Part shown: piece by piece, positions 1 to 5,472 of the stretch
How positions within the stretch are numbered: the first letter of the stretch is position 1
Layout: every line of letters starts with the position of its first letter
Source: an uncultured Eubacteriales bacterium
Lineage (GTDB): Bacteria; Bacillota; Clostridia; Lachnospirales; Lachnospiraceae
NCBI GenBank assembly: GCA_949286775.1
Contig: CASEDW010000124.1
Location: forward strand, 1-5,748
Length of the DNA: 5,748 bases
Reading direction: 5' to 3'
The notes under the pieces: model-generated
What the model was told of the DNA's origin: nothing
Seen by the model: the letters and a program-made list of their open reading frames with translations, nothing else
Databases searched by the model: none
Program-made: the position numbers and the translations under genes

Positions 1-354
1 GATCTGCGCCTGATTTACGCTTCTTTCGTCGGCGTTTTCAAGCAGCCCGCCTGCCGCGTCAACAGCCTGAAACAGACGGCTCCCCTCAGGGAGCTGATAT
101 ACTCCCGGATTTTTCACCGCGCCGCAAATATATACATAAATCACGCCTGGTATATCGTCTTCCTTTGAAACTTCATCTGAGTCATCTTCGCTCTTCTTTG
201 TGCCGGTTTCATCAGAAGCGCTGCTTTCATCAGAAACGCCGGTTTCACCAGAAATAGCTTCAGAAGCTTCGCTGATTTCATAAACCGTTTTGCTGCCGCC
301 GCATCCGCAAAGAAAAATCACTGACAACAAGATAATGACTGATATTTTTTTCAT
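1..354 (-). CDS. comEA: ComEA-like competence lipoprotein, N-terminal part (cut by window edge)
   Basis: The visible 118 residues start at ATG 352-354, preceded by a GGAGA ribosome site (complement of 362-366) at 7-nt spacing. Residues 1-17 are a lysine-started hydrophobic signal sequence ending in a lipobox (L15-C16-G17-C18), so a lipid-anchored protein on the outer face of the membrane is predicted. Residues 21-70 form a Ser/Glu/Asp/Thr-rich low-complexity linker. From about residue 72 an SLBB domain begins, with the signature VYICGAVKNPGVYQL followed by the GSR and AAGG motifs, as in the N-terminal half of ComEA. ComEA is the DNA receptor for transformation; its DNA-binding helix-hairpin-helix pair would lie to the left of the window and cannot be seen. 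Known ComEA proteins of Bacillus are anchored by a transmembrane helix, so the lipobox is a variation. The alternative is another SLBB lipoprotein. The family call is fairly firm; the DNA-uptake role is inferred. Confidence 0.7.
   Translation of the reverse strand, partial: MKKISVIILLSVIFLCGCGGSKTVYEISEASEAISGETGVSDESSASDETGTKKSEDDSDEVSKEDDIPGVIYVYICGAVKNPGVYQLPEGSRLFQAVDAAGGLLENADERSVNQAQI
199..252 (-). repeat. Three 18-bp imperfect tandem repeats in the lipoprotein linker
   Basis: Three consecutive 18-bp units encode the six-residue repeats SGETGV, SDESSA and SDETGT (residues 35-52 of the ComEA-like protein). On the plus strand the shared core is GCYGSTTTCAYCAGAA, at 202-217, 220-235 and 238-253. 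This looks like slippage-type expansion of a flexible acidic spacer between the lipid anchor and the SLBB domain. Unit number could vary between strains. Confidence 0.6.
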
Positions 355-394
355 TGTCCGGTCTCCATAAAAATTCCAGACATTCATCTTTAAT

Positions 395-423
395 ATTTTA
401 CTAAACTTTTAACAAAGTTGCAA
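395..423 (-). promoter_or_regulatory. Predicted sigma-A-type promoter of the ComEA-like gene
   Basis: Read on the minus strand, TTGCAA (418-423) is followed after exactly 17 bp by TAAAAT (395-400). A start near 388 would give a leader of about 34 nt before the ATG at 354. The match is reasonable, but the DNA is AT-rich, so chance is possible. Confidence 0.4.
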
Positions 424-473
424 TACTGTTACAATTTTAAGTCCATTAATAAATATTCATAATTTTTGCATAT

Positions 474-491
474 TATGTATATTTATTCGTG
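474..491 (+). promoter_or_regulatory. Possible ArgR operator (ARG-box-like)
   Basis: The 18-mer TATGTATATTTATTCGTG agrees with the ARG-box consensus TNTGAATWWWWATTCANA at 13 of 16 defined positions. It lies 37 bp upstream of the predicted argG -35 element. ArgR represses or activates arginine genes according to arginine level, so a box here would make biological sense. The region is very AT-rich and only one convincing half-conserved box is seen, so confidence is low. Confidence 0.3.
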
Positions 492-527
492 TTTTTTCAT
501 TATTATTTTGAAAATATAAATTTTTCC

Positions 528-543
528 TTGCATAATTGCATAA
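528..543 (+). repeat. Tandem octamer TTGCATAA x2 over the argG -35
   Basis: TTGCATAA occurs twice back to back (528-535 and 536-543). The first copy supplies the -35 hexamer and the second lies in the spacer. A protein binding these copies would block RNA polymerase, so they are a plausible operator; a related TTGCATA also occurs at 466-472. The role is inferred from position only. Confidence 0.4.
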
Positions 544-556
544 TTCGTTGTATAGT
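528..556 (+). promoter_or_regulatory. Predicted sigma-A promoter of argG
   Basis: TTGCAT (528-533) and TATAGT (551-556) are separated by 17 bp, a near-consensus housekeeping promoter. Transcription from about 563 would give a leader of roughly 56 nt before the ATG at 619, too short for a T-box. This is the best promoter in the window. Confidence 0.65.
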
Positions 557-578
557 AGCCATTGTTCAAATTAAAAAT

Positions 579-601
579 AAAACCGTTCGTTTTACGGTTT
601 T
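579..601 (+). promoter_or_regulatory. Hairpin in the argG leader, next to the ribosome site
   Basis: AAAACCGT (579-586) pairs perfectly with ACGGTTTT (594-601) around a 7-nt loop. The stem ends 3 nt before the AGGAGG at 605-610. There is no T-run ending the transcript here, so it is not a classical terminator. It could stabilise the mRNA 5' end or tune ribosome access. Confidence 0.45.
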
Positions 602-604
602 TAC

Positions 605-610
605 AGGAGG
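605..610 (+). promoter_or_regulatory. Ribosome-binding site that fixes the argG start at 619
   Basis: AGGAGG stands 8 nt before ATG 619-621. It favours this start over an in-frame ATG at 562, which would add 19 residues not typical of the family, would lie on top of the predicted transcription start, and has no ribosome site. Confidence 0.85.
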
Positions 611-618
611 AATATTTC

Positions 619-1845
619 ATGAAAGAAAAAGTGGTTCTTGCCTACTCAGGCGGACTTGATACGACAGCTGTTATTCCATGGTTAAAAGAGACATTTGATT
701 ACGAAGTTATCTGCTGCTGCGTAAACTGCGGACAGGGAAACGAGCTTGACGGCCTCTCTGAAAGAGCAAAACTCTCAGGCGCTTCAAAACTCTATATCGA
801 AGATATTATCGACGATTTCTGCGATAACTTTATCGTTCCGTGCGTGCAGGCAGGAGCCGTTTACGAGCACTCTTACCTTCTCGGAACTTCTATGGCTCGT
901 CCTGCCATCGTAAAAAAACTCGTTGAAATAGCTCGTAAAGAAGGCGCTTCAGCTATCTGCCACGGAGCGACAGGAAAAGGAAACGACCAGATCCGTTTCG
1001 AGCTCGGCATCAAAGCTCTTGCTCCCGATCTTAAGATCATCGCTCCATGGCGTATGACAGATCTGTGGAAAATGGATTCCCGCGAAGCTGAAATGGCTTA
1101 CTGCGAAGCTCACGGCATTCATCTTCCATTTAAAGCTGATTCAAGCTACAGCCGTGACAGAAACCTCTGGCACATCAGTCACGAAGGACTCGAGCTCGAA
1201 GATCCTTCAAACGCGCCCAACTACAAACATATGCTTGTTCTTGGCGTAACTCCACAGGACGCTCCTGACAAAGAGGAAGAAGTAAGTATCGTCTTTGAAA
1301 AAGGCGTTCCGGTTAAATTAAACGGAAAATCGATGAAAGTTTCAGAGATTATCTCAGAACTCAATACCATAGGCGGCAGAAACGGCATCGGCATCGTCGA
1401 CATCGTAGAAAACCGTGTAGTAGGTATGAAATCACGCGGCGTCTATGAAACTCCTGGCGGAACTATCCTCATGGCAGCTCACGACCAACTTGAAGAGCTC
1501 TGCCTTGACCGCGATACTATGGAAACGAAGAAAAAACTCGGAAGCCAGTTCGCGCAGGTAGTTTATGAAGGAAAATGGTTCACACCGTTAAGAGAGGCGC
1601 TTCAGGCATTTGTAGAATCAACACAGACATATGTTTCAGGCGAAGCTAAAATGAAGCTCTACAAAGGAAATATCATCAAAAACGGAACGACTTCGCCATA
1701 TTCTCTTTACAGCGAGTCCCTCGCGTCATTTACTACAGGCGATATGTACGACCACAACGACGCTTCAGGATTTATCACACTGTTTGGTCTTCCGCTTAAG
1801 GTTCGCGCTCTCACACTTCAAAATATCGAGAAAAAAGATAAATAA
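619..1845 (+). CDS. argG: Argininosuccinate synthase
   Basis: This 408-residue cytoplasmic enzyme condenses citrulline and aspartate using ATP to give argininosuccinate, AMP and pyrophosphate, the penultimate step of arginine synthesis. The length fits the family (about 400 residues). The ATP-pyrophosphatase P-loop is AYSGGLDT at residues 8-15. The second signature, HGATGKGNDQ, is at 115-124 and contributes to the ATP, citrulline and aspartate sites. YSRDRNLWHISHEG at 177-190 is the expected central motif. A helical C-terminal tail ends in a Lys-rich stretch. No frameshift or missing key residue is seen. The gene is monocistronic by appearance: it has its own promoter upstream and a strong stem-loop terminator 33 nt after its stop. 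The usual partner argH is not adjacent. A possible ArgR box and tandem octamer upstream suggest arginine-responsive control, which is inferred. Confidence 0.97.
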   Translation: MKEKVVLAYSGGLDTTAVIPWLKETFDYEVICCCVNCGQGNELDGLSERAKLSGASKLYIEDIIDDFCDNFIVPCVQAGAVYEHSYLLGTSMARPAIVKKLVEIARKEGASAICHGATGKGNDQIRFELGIKALAPDLKIIAPWRMTDLWKMDSREAEMAYCEAHGIHLPFKADSSYSRDRNLWHISHEGLELEDPSNAPNYKHMLVLGVTPQDAPDKEEEVSIVFEKGVPVKLNGKSMKVSEIISELNTIGGRNGIGIVDIVENRVVGMKSRGVYETPGGTILMAAHDQLEELCLDRDTMETKKKLGSQFAQVVYEGKWFTPLREALQAFVESTQTYVSGEAKMKLYKGNIIKNGTTSPYSLYSESLASFTTGDMYDHNDASGFITLFGLPLKVRALTLQNIEKKDK

Positions 1846-1846
1846 T

Positions 1847-1876
1847 AAGACAAAGACATATAAAATATGCTATGAT
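1847..1876 (+). promoter_or_regulatory. Predicted extended -10 promoter of the Lon-like ATPase gene
   Basis: TGCTATGAT (1868-1876) is an extended -10 element. A weak -35, AAGACA (1847-1852), lies 18 bp upstream of the hexamer. The start would fall near 1883, inside the 5' arm of the argG terminator, so the new transcript would lack the full hairpin and escape termination. The leader to the ATG at 1939 would be about 56 nt. Confidence 0.5.
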
Positions 1877-1877
1877 G

Positions 1878-1902
1878 CAGGCAGCCAAAGGCTGCCTGTT
1901 TT
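1878..1902 (+). terminator. Rho-independent terminator of argG
   Basis: CAGGCAGCC (1878-1886) pairs perfectly over 9 bp with GGCTGCCTG (1890-1898) around an AAA loop, followed by TTTT (1899-1902). The stem is GC-rich. The T-run is short, so some read-through is possible. Confidence 0.8.
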
Positions 1903-1938
1903 CATGAACAACAAAAATATACATAAGGAGAACCATCA

Positions 1939-3429
1939 ATGCCTGTATTTGATTTTAACGCTGTTTCCGAAGAAGAAAAAAAAGACGCGGTTTGCACCTA
2001 TACCGCTTTCAATTCGGATCTCGATTACTCAGACAAAGATCACCCTATACTCGTATTGGATAATAAAATAAACAAATGGGATCATCATTCAAAAGGTCTT
2101 TTTCAGAATCCCGATATACGCACATGTTTTATGTTTTCAGACGTTGAAGGACATTCTGACGCCGATATAATCAGAATAGATTCCCGTTTTGTCAGCCTCA
2201 TAAAATGGCTTGGCGAAAGCCATATAAAAGTTCTTCTTTCTGGAATAAATACAGAAGAAGGATACGCCGTATATAAAATACGCGAGCTCGCCCAGGGAAA
2301 CGGTACAAAGCTTTCAGCCGAGGACGGATTCCTTCAATATATGATAAAACGTCTTTTCGCCAGCGAACCGCCGACAGATACGGAAGTTGACGATGAGAAC
2401 GAGGACTCCCTCGACGAAATGAAACTCACAAGTATTCAGAGCATAACAGATTTTATGACTTGCGCCGGAAAGACTCTTCCCGACAATATCCGCACATGGG
2501 CGAGGAGAAATCTTGCCGTGGCCAAATCCCATGAAGTCACCCAGGAGGAACGCAGACACGCTCAGAGGGCTTTATCTGTAATGATGAACATCCAGTGGAA
2601 AAACGACTATTTTCCTTCTATCGATCCGGTAGAGGCCCGCAGAATTCTCGACGAAGAGCTCTATGGAATGGAAAAAGTCAAACAGAGAATCATAGAGACT
2701 ATAATACAGATCAACAGAACCCATACTCTTCCATCATACGGCATACTCCTGGTAGGCCCTGCCGGTACAGGAAAATCACAGCTTTCCTACGCCGTAGCGA
2801 GAATACTTAAACTTCCGTGGACAACTCTCGATATGAGTTCAATAAACGACGCTGAACAGCTCACCGGAAGCTCCCGTATCTATTCCAACGCGAAACCCGG
2901 AATAATAATGGAAGCCTTCTCCATGGCCGGCGAGTCTAACCTTGTATTTATCATCAACGAGCTCGACAAAGCGGCAAATGTAAAAAGCGGCGGCGGAAAT
3001 CCGGCGGACGTGCTTTTAACGCTGCTCGATAATCTCGGATTTACGGATAACTATATCGAATGCATGATCCCTACGATGGGAGTTTATCCTATAGCCACAG
3101 CAAACGACAAAGAAATGATCAGCAAACCGCTTCTTTCCCGTTTCGCAGTTATAGAGCTGCCTGATTATACGCCTGAAGAGAAAAAAGAAATTTTCATGCG
3201 CTTCTCTCTTCCAAAGATACTTAAGAAAATGGGATTGTTTGAAAATGAATGCCGCGTCACTAAAGACGGCCTTGACGAAATCATTCATCAATTTGAAGGA
3301 ACGACAGGAATCAGAGATCTTGAGCAGGCGGCCGAACATATCGCCGCAAACGCTCTGTATCGCATCGAAGTGGATAAAGTAAAAAGCGTTGAGTACAACG
3401 AGGAAATGATACGGGAATTGTTCTCTTGA
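1939..3429 (+). CDS. Lon-derived AAA+ ATPase lacking the protease domain
   Basis: This 496-residue protein starts at ATG 1939 behind AAGGAGA (1925-1931, 7-nt spacing). Residues 1-165 match no family I recognise; they include the motif WDHH (47-50) and end in a very acidic stretch (148-160). Residues 175-235 resemble the helical linker before the Lon ATPase (LP..I..WARR..., then LDEELYGMEKVKQR at 237-250). The AAA+ module runs from about 237 to 475: Walker A GPAGTGKS (273-280), Walker B VFIINELDK (336-344), sensor 1 Asn389 in ATAND, arginine finger Arg401 in LLSRF, and sensor 2 Arg459 in TGIRDLE. The order and spacing are those of Lon. The chain stops about 20 residues after the lid, so there is no S16 Ser-Lys protease domain. 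In Walker B the usual Asp is Asn340 (codon AAC), while the catalytic Glu341 is kept. It is probably a cytosolic unfoldase or remodeller, perhaps working with the chaperone-like product of the next gene; that function is inferred. Confidence 0.85.
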   Translation: MPVFDFNAVSEEEKKDAVCTYTAFNSDLDYSDKDHPILVLDNKINKWDHHSKGLFQNPDIRTCFMFSDVEGHSDADIIRIDSRFVSLIKWLGESHIKVLLSGINTEEGYAVYKIRELAQGNGTKLSAEDGFLQYMIKRLFASEPPTDTEVDDENEDSLDEMKLTSIQSITDFMTCAGKTLPDNIRTWARRNLAVAKSHEVTQEERRHAQRALSVMMNIQWKNDYFPSIDPVEARRILDEELYGMEKVKQRIIETIIQINRTHTLPSYGILLVGPAGTGKSQLSYAVARILKLPWTTLDMSSINDAEQLTGSSRIYSNAKPGIIMEAFSMAGESNLVFIINELDKAANVKSGGGNPADVLLTLLDNLGFTDNYIECMIPTMGVYPIATANDKEMISKPLLSRFAVIELPDYTPEEKKEIFMRFSLPKILKKMGLFENECRVTKDGLDEIIHQFEGTTGIRDLEQAAEHIAANALYRIEVDKVKSVEYNEEMIRELFS

Positions 3430-3521
3430 TACTGTTACAGTTTGCAAATAAACGAAAACATTTACAATTAAGATTTTAATTTACGTTTCATTTTTAAATT
3501 ATGATTTAGAAGGTAAAGATA

Positions 3522-4007
3522 ATGTCAGAAAATACAAATTTAAATAAAGTGCTTTCTACTGTCGCCGGTCACGAGATAACAGAAGAAGAATTAAACGAAC
3601 ACATTGCCGCTCTTCCGCCTGAGCAGAGAGATTACAGCAACAAAGATATGCTTCAAAAATATGTTCTTTCGCAGATAGAATCAACTTACCTTTTCGAACA
3701 GCTGGCGATAGAACAAAACCTTGAAGAAACAGAAGAATACAAACAGCTTATAGCGGAATCAAGACGCGAAATACTCTCTCAGCTCGCTATAAAAAAACTC
3801 TTTGAGGAAAATGCCGCGACTGATGAAGAAGCCTATGACTTTTATAAAAAACATCCGAATTTCTTTGTTAAACGTGAAGGAAATGAGAAAAAGCTCAAAG
3901 ATTTTGAAGAGGTTTCAGATGAGATCAAGGCAAAGATCTCCCAGGTAAAACAGGGAAATGTATACAACGAAGCACTGAAAAAGCTCAGAGAAAAATATAA
4001 ACGCTGA
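3522..4007 (+). CDS. SurA/PrsA-type chaperone-like protein without PPIase domain
   Basis: This 161-residue protein starts at ATG 3522 with GAAGG (3509-3513) 8 nt upstream. Residues 8-30 (VLSTVAGHEITEEELNEHI) are the typical opening of the SurA_N/PrsA helical chaperone domain. A long charged helical region follows, including ETEEYKQLI (69-77), and then TDEEAYDFYKKHPNFF (100-115), the segment that in parvulin-type foldases leads into the rotamase domain. Here the chain jumps straight to the C-terminal helix (DFEEVSDEIKAKI, 127-139, ending LREKYKR). The roughly 90-100 residue parvulin domain is absent. There is no signal peptide, membrane segment or cysteine, so a cytosolic location is predicted, unlike secreted SurA and PrsA. 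The gene follows the Lon-like ATPase by 92 bp, with no clear promoter or terminator between them, so co-transcription is possible. It is probably a holdase or adaptor. The family assignment comes from pattern recognition, not a search. Confidence 0.65.
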   Translation: MSENTNLNKVLSTVAGHEITEEELNEHIAALPPEQRDYSNKDMLQKYVLSQIESTYLFEQLAIEQNLEETEEYKQLIAESRREILSQLAIKKLFEENAATDEEAYDFYKKHPNFFVKREGNEKKLKDFEEVSDEIKAKISQVKQGNVYNEALKKLREKYKR

Positions 4008-4027
4008 ATCATAAGATTTAATTAAAT

Positions 4028-4109
4028 AAAGAAGCATATTTCCTTCAGTAACCGATCGCGTCTGTTAAAAGCGCGCTGCGTGTGTCACATTTAGGAAATA
4101 TGCTTCTTT
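4028..4109. terminator. Long inverted repeat between convergent genes, likely bidirectional terminator
   Basis: AAAGAAGCATATTTCCT (4028-4044) and AGGAAATATGCTTCTTT (4093-4109) form a perfect 17-bp stem enclosing a 48-nt loop with a GC-rich core (CGCG at 4057-4060 and 4072-4075). AGATTT (4014-4019) and AAATCT (4112-4117) can add an outer 6-bp stem. The stem ends in T-rich DNA in both directions, and the flanking genes converge, so termination on both strands is the simplest reading. The loop is longer than in ordinary terminators, so a small RNA or a miniature repeat element is also possible. Confidence 0.6.
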
Positions 4110-4143
4110 TAAAATCTAAAGTCTTATATCATTTAACAAACAA

Positions 4144-5325
4144 TCAGTCAATCGCCCAGCACTCAAGACCTGCAGGAACTGCCGAAGGTCTCTCGCATGT
4201 AGTAGTCATCTTGTAAGGTTTATCTGTATCAGATGAAATCTTAGCGCCAAGAAGAGCCTCAAGAACGTGACGTGAAAGCTCAGCTGAAAGACGCGGTTTT
4301 CTGCCGTGAATAATCGCTGAGGCAAGATCTGATACTCCGAGACCGCGCATGTTGCCCTGAGGAGTTTCCATCTCAACGGCATGTGTAAGCTCAACTTCTT
4401 TGAGGAAATCCATCTTTCCAGGTCCGTGCATAGCAAGAACTTTATTAAGGAATCCTTCCTCACCGTTGACACGGGCTTCAAGACCGCGTCCGTCGTACAT
4501 ATAAACAGGTCCTCTGAACATGTTAGGATCAGGTCCGATGATAACGCCGTCATCTCCGTAGAACTCGAAGTGAGGAAGCGTTGAGTACCAGATATCATAA
4601 GATGCCGTAAGTGTTCCTGTTATGCCGTTTTTGAATTTAACGATGCATACATAGCTTGTATCTACTTCAACGTCAAAGAGTTCGCCCTGAATAGGTCTCT
4701 TTGGAGTAGGACATGTGCAGTAGCATGAGATCTCATCGATAGGTCCTAACAGAGAAACGAGGGACTGTACGTAATAAGGTCCCATATCGAGCATAGGGCC
4801 TGCGCCTTTTTTGTAGAGGAAGTGTGGAGCCGGATGCCAAAGCTCCGAACCATGCTGCCAGAGGTTAGCTGTAAATCCTGTTACTCTTCCTATCTTTCCG
4901 TCGTCAAGAAGCTTGCGGATAGTCTGGATTCCCGCTCCCAATATAGTGTCAGGAGCAGCCACGCAGTAAAGACCTTTTTTATTTGCGAGTTCTACGAGCT
5001 CGTTAGCGTCTTCAAGAGTTGTTGCTATTGGCTTTTCACAGTACGCATGCTTTCCCGCCTCAAGAATCTTTTTGTTGATCTCGTAATGAGCCGCCGGAAT
5101 TGTAAGATTGATTACAATCTCAATCTCAGGATCGGCAAGAAGCTCATCGATCTCATAAACATGAGGGATATTGTTTGCCTCAGCTGCTTTTTCAGCTGCC
5201 GAACGATAGAGGTCGGCAACCGCTACGATTTCTACATTTTTGTAATGCTGACAGATGTTAGGGATATATGTAAGCGAAATATTTCCGCATCCGATAACAC
5301 CGGCTTTAACTGCTGTTTTTGCCAT
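4144..5325 (-). CDS. Gfo/Idh/MocA-family NAD(P)-dependent oxidoreductase
   Basis: This complete 393-residue cytoplasmic protein starts at ATG 5323-5325, behind AAGGAG (complement of 5335-5340, 9-nt spacing). The N-terminal Rossmann fold has GVIGCGNIS (residues 9-17) and an acidic residue, Asp38, ending strand 2, which usually favours NAD over NADP. The family's CEKP motif is at 96-99, with catalytic Lys98. GPMLDMGPYY (176-185) is the active-site helix start; Asp180 and Tyr184/Tyr185 stand where many relatives have Asp and His, similar to the Tyr-using branch around glucose-fructose oxidoreductase. The remaining residues form the C-terminal alpha/beta substrate domain. The family oxidises or reduces sugars, inositols and related polyols; the substrate cannot be read from the sequence. 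The gene lies downstream of a VOC-like gene on the same strand with a 147-bp gap, which suggests a sugar or hydroxy-acid catabolic cluster. Confidence 0.9.
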   Translation of the reverse strand: MAKTAVKAGVIGCGNISLTYIPNICQHYKNVEIVAVADLYRSAAEKAAEANNIPHVYEIDELLADPEIEIVINLTIPAAHYEINKKILEAGKHAYCEKPIATTLEDANELVELANKKGLYCVAAPDTILGAGIQTIRKLLDDGKIGRVTGFTANLWQHGSELWHPAPHFLYKKGAGPMLDMGPYYVQSLVSLLGPIDEISCYCTCPTPKRPIQGELFDVEVDTSYVCIVKFKNGITGTLTASYDIWYSTLPHFEFYGDDGVIIGPDPNMFRGPVYMYDGRGLEARVNGEEGFLNKVLAMHGPGKMDFLKEVELTHAVEMETPQGNMRGLGVSDLASAIIHGRKPRLSAELSRHVLEALLGAKISSDTDKPYKMTTTCERPSAVPAGLECWAID

Positions 5326-5387
5326 TATTCTTTTCTCCTTAATTAATATCTCTTTGCATTTTTATATCAAAATAACGCTTCTCACAC

Positions 5388-5401
5388 GTTTAATGATAAA
5401 C
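5388..5401. repeat. Small inverted repeat upstream of the oxidoreductase gene
   Basis: GTTTA (5388-5392) and TAAAC (5397-5401) are separated by ATGA. The site lies 63-76 bp upstream of the oxidoreductase start, a suitable place for an operator. It does not fit a cre site. A TATAAA at 5361-5366 (minus strand) could be a -10, but no good -35 pairs with it. Confidence 0.3.
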
Positions 5402-5406
5402 AATAG

Positions 5407-5455
5407 TAATCCTTAGTAATCCTTTAATAATCCTTTTAATAATCCTTAATAATCA
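5407..5455. repeat. Array of five TAATCC-type repeats with 10-12 bp spacing
   Basis: TAATCC begins at 5407, 5417, 5428 and 5440, with a degenerate TAATCA at 5450. The intervals are 10, 11, 12 and 10 bp. On the coding strand of the neighbouring minus-strand genes this reads as repeated AAGGATTA. The array fills the gap between the VOC-like stop and the oxidoreductase promoter region. It may be a slippage-generated microsatellite or a set of protein sites on one face of the helix. Confidence 0.65.
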
Positions 5456-5472
5456 ATCTGAGCCTTTAGCGG

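Noticed and set aside
562..618. An in-frame ATG at 562 that would lengthen ArgG by 19 residues
   Set aside because: It has no ribosome site, coincides with the predicted transcription start, and the extension is not typical of ArgG. ATG 619 has AGGAGG 8 nt upstream.
557..618. A T-box or other riboswitch in the argG leader
   Set aside because: The predicted leader is about 56 nt, far too short for a T-box, and only one simple hairpin is seen.
3431..3441. Palindrome ACTGTTACAGT right after the ATPase gene as a terminator
   Set aside because: The arms are only 5 bp with a 1-nt centre and no T-run follows, so it cannot form a useful terminator hairpin.
3016..3447. A 143-codon open frame on the minus strand opposite the ATPase gene
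   Set aside because: It overlaps the conserved AAA+ coding sequence and shows no domain or ribosome site of its own.
3460..3505. A promoter for the small chaperone-like gene (TATGAT at 3500-3505)
   Set aside because: No acceptable -35 lies 16-18 bp upstream, and the start would fall on the ribosome site.
4822..5346. A 174-codon open frame on the plus strand opposite the oxidoreductase gene
   Set aside because: It is antisense to a clear Gfo/Idh/MocA coding region, has no recognisable domain, and its composition is what a complementary frame would give.
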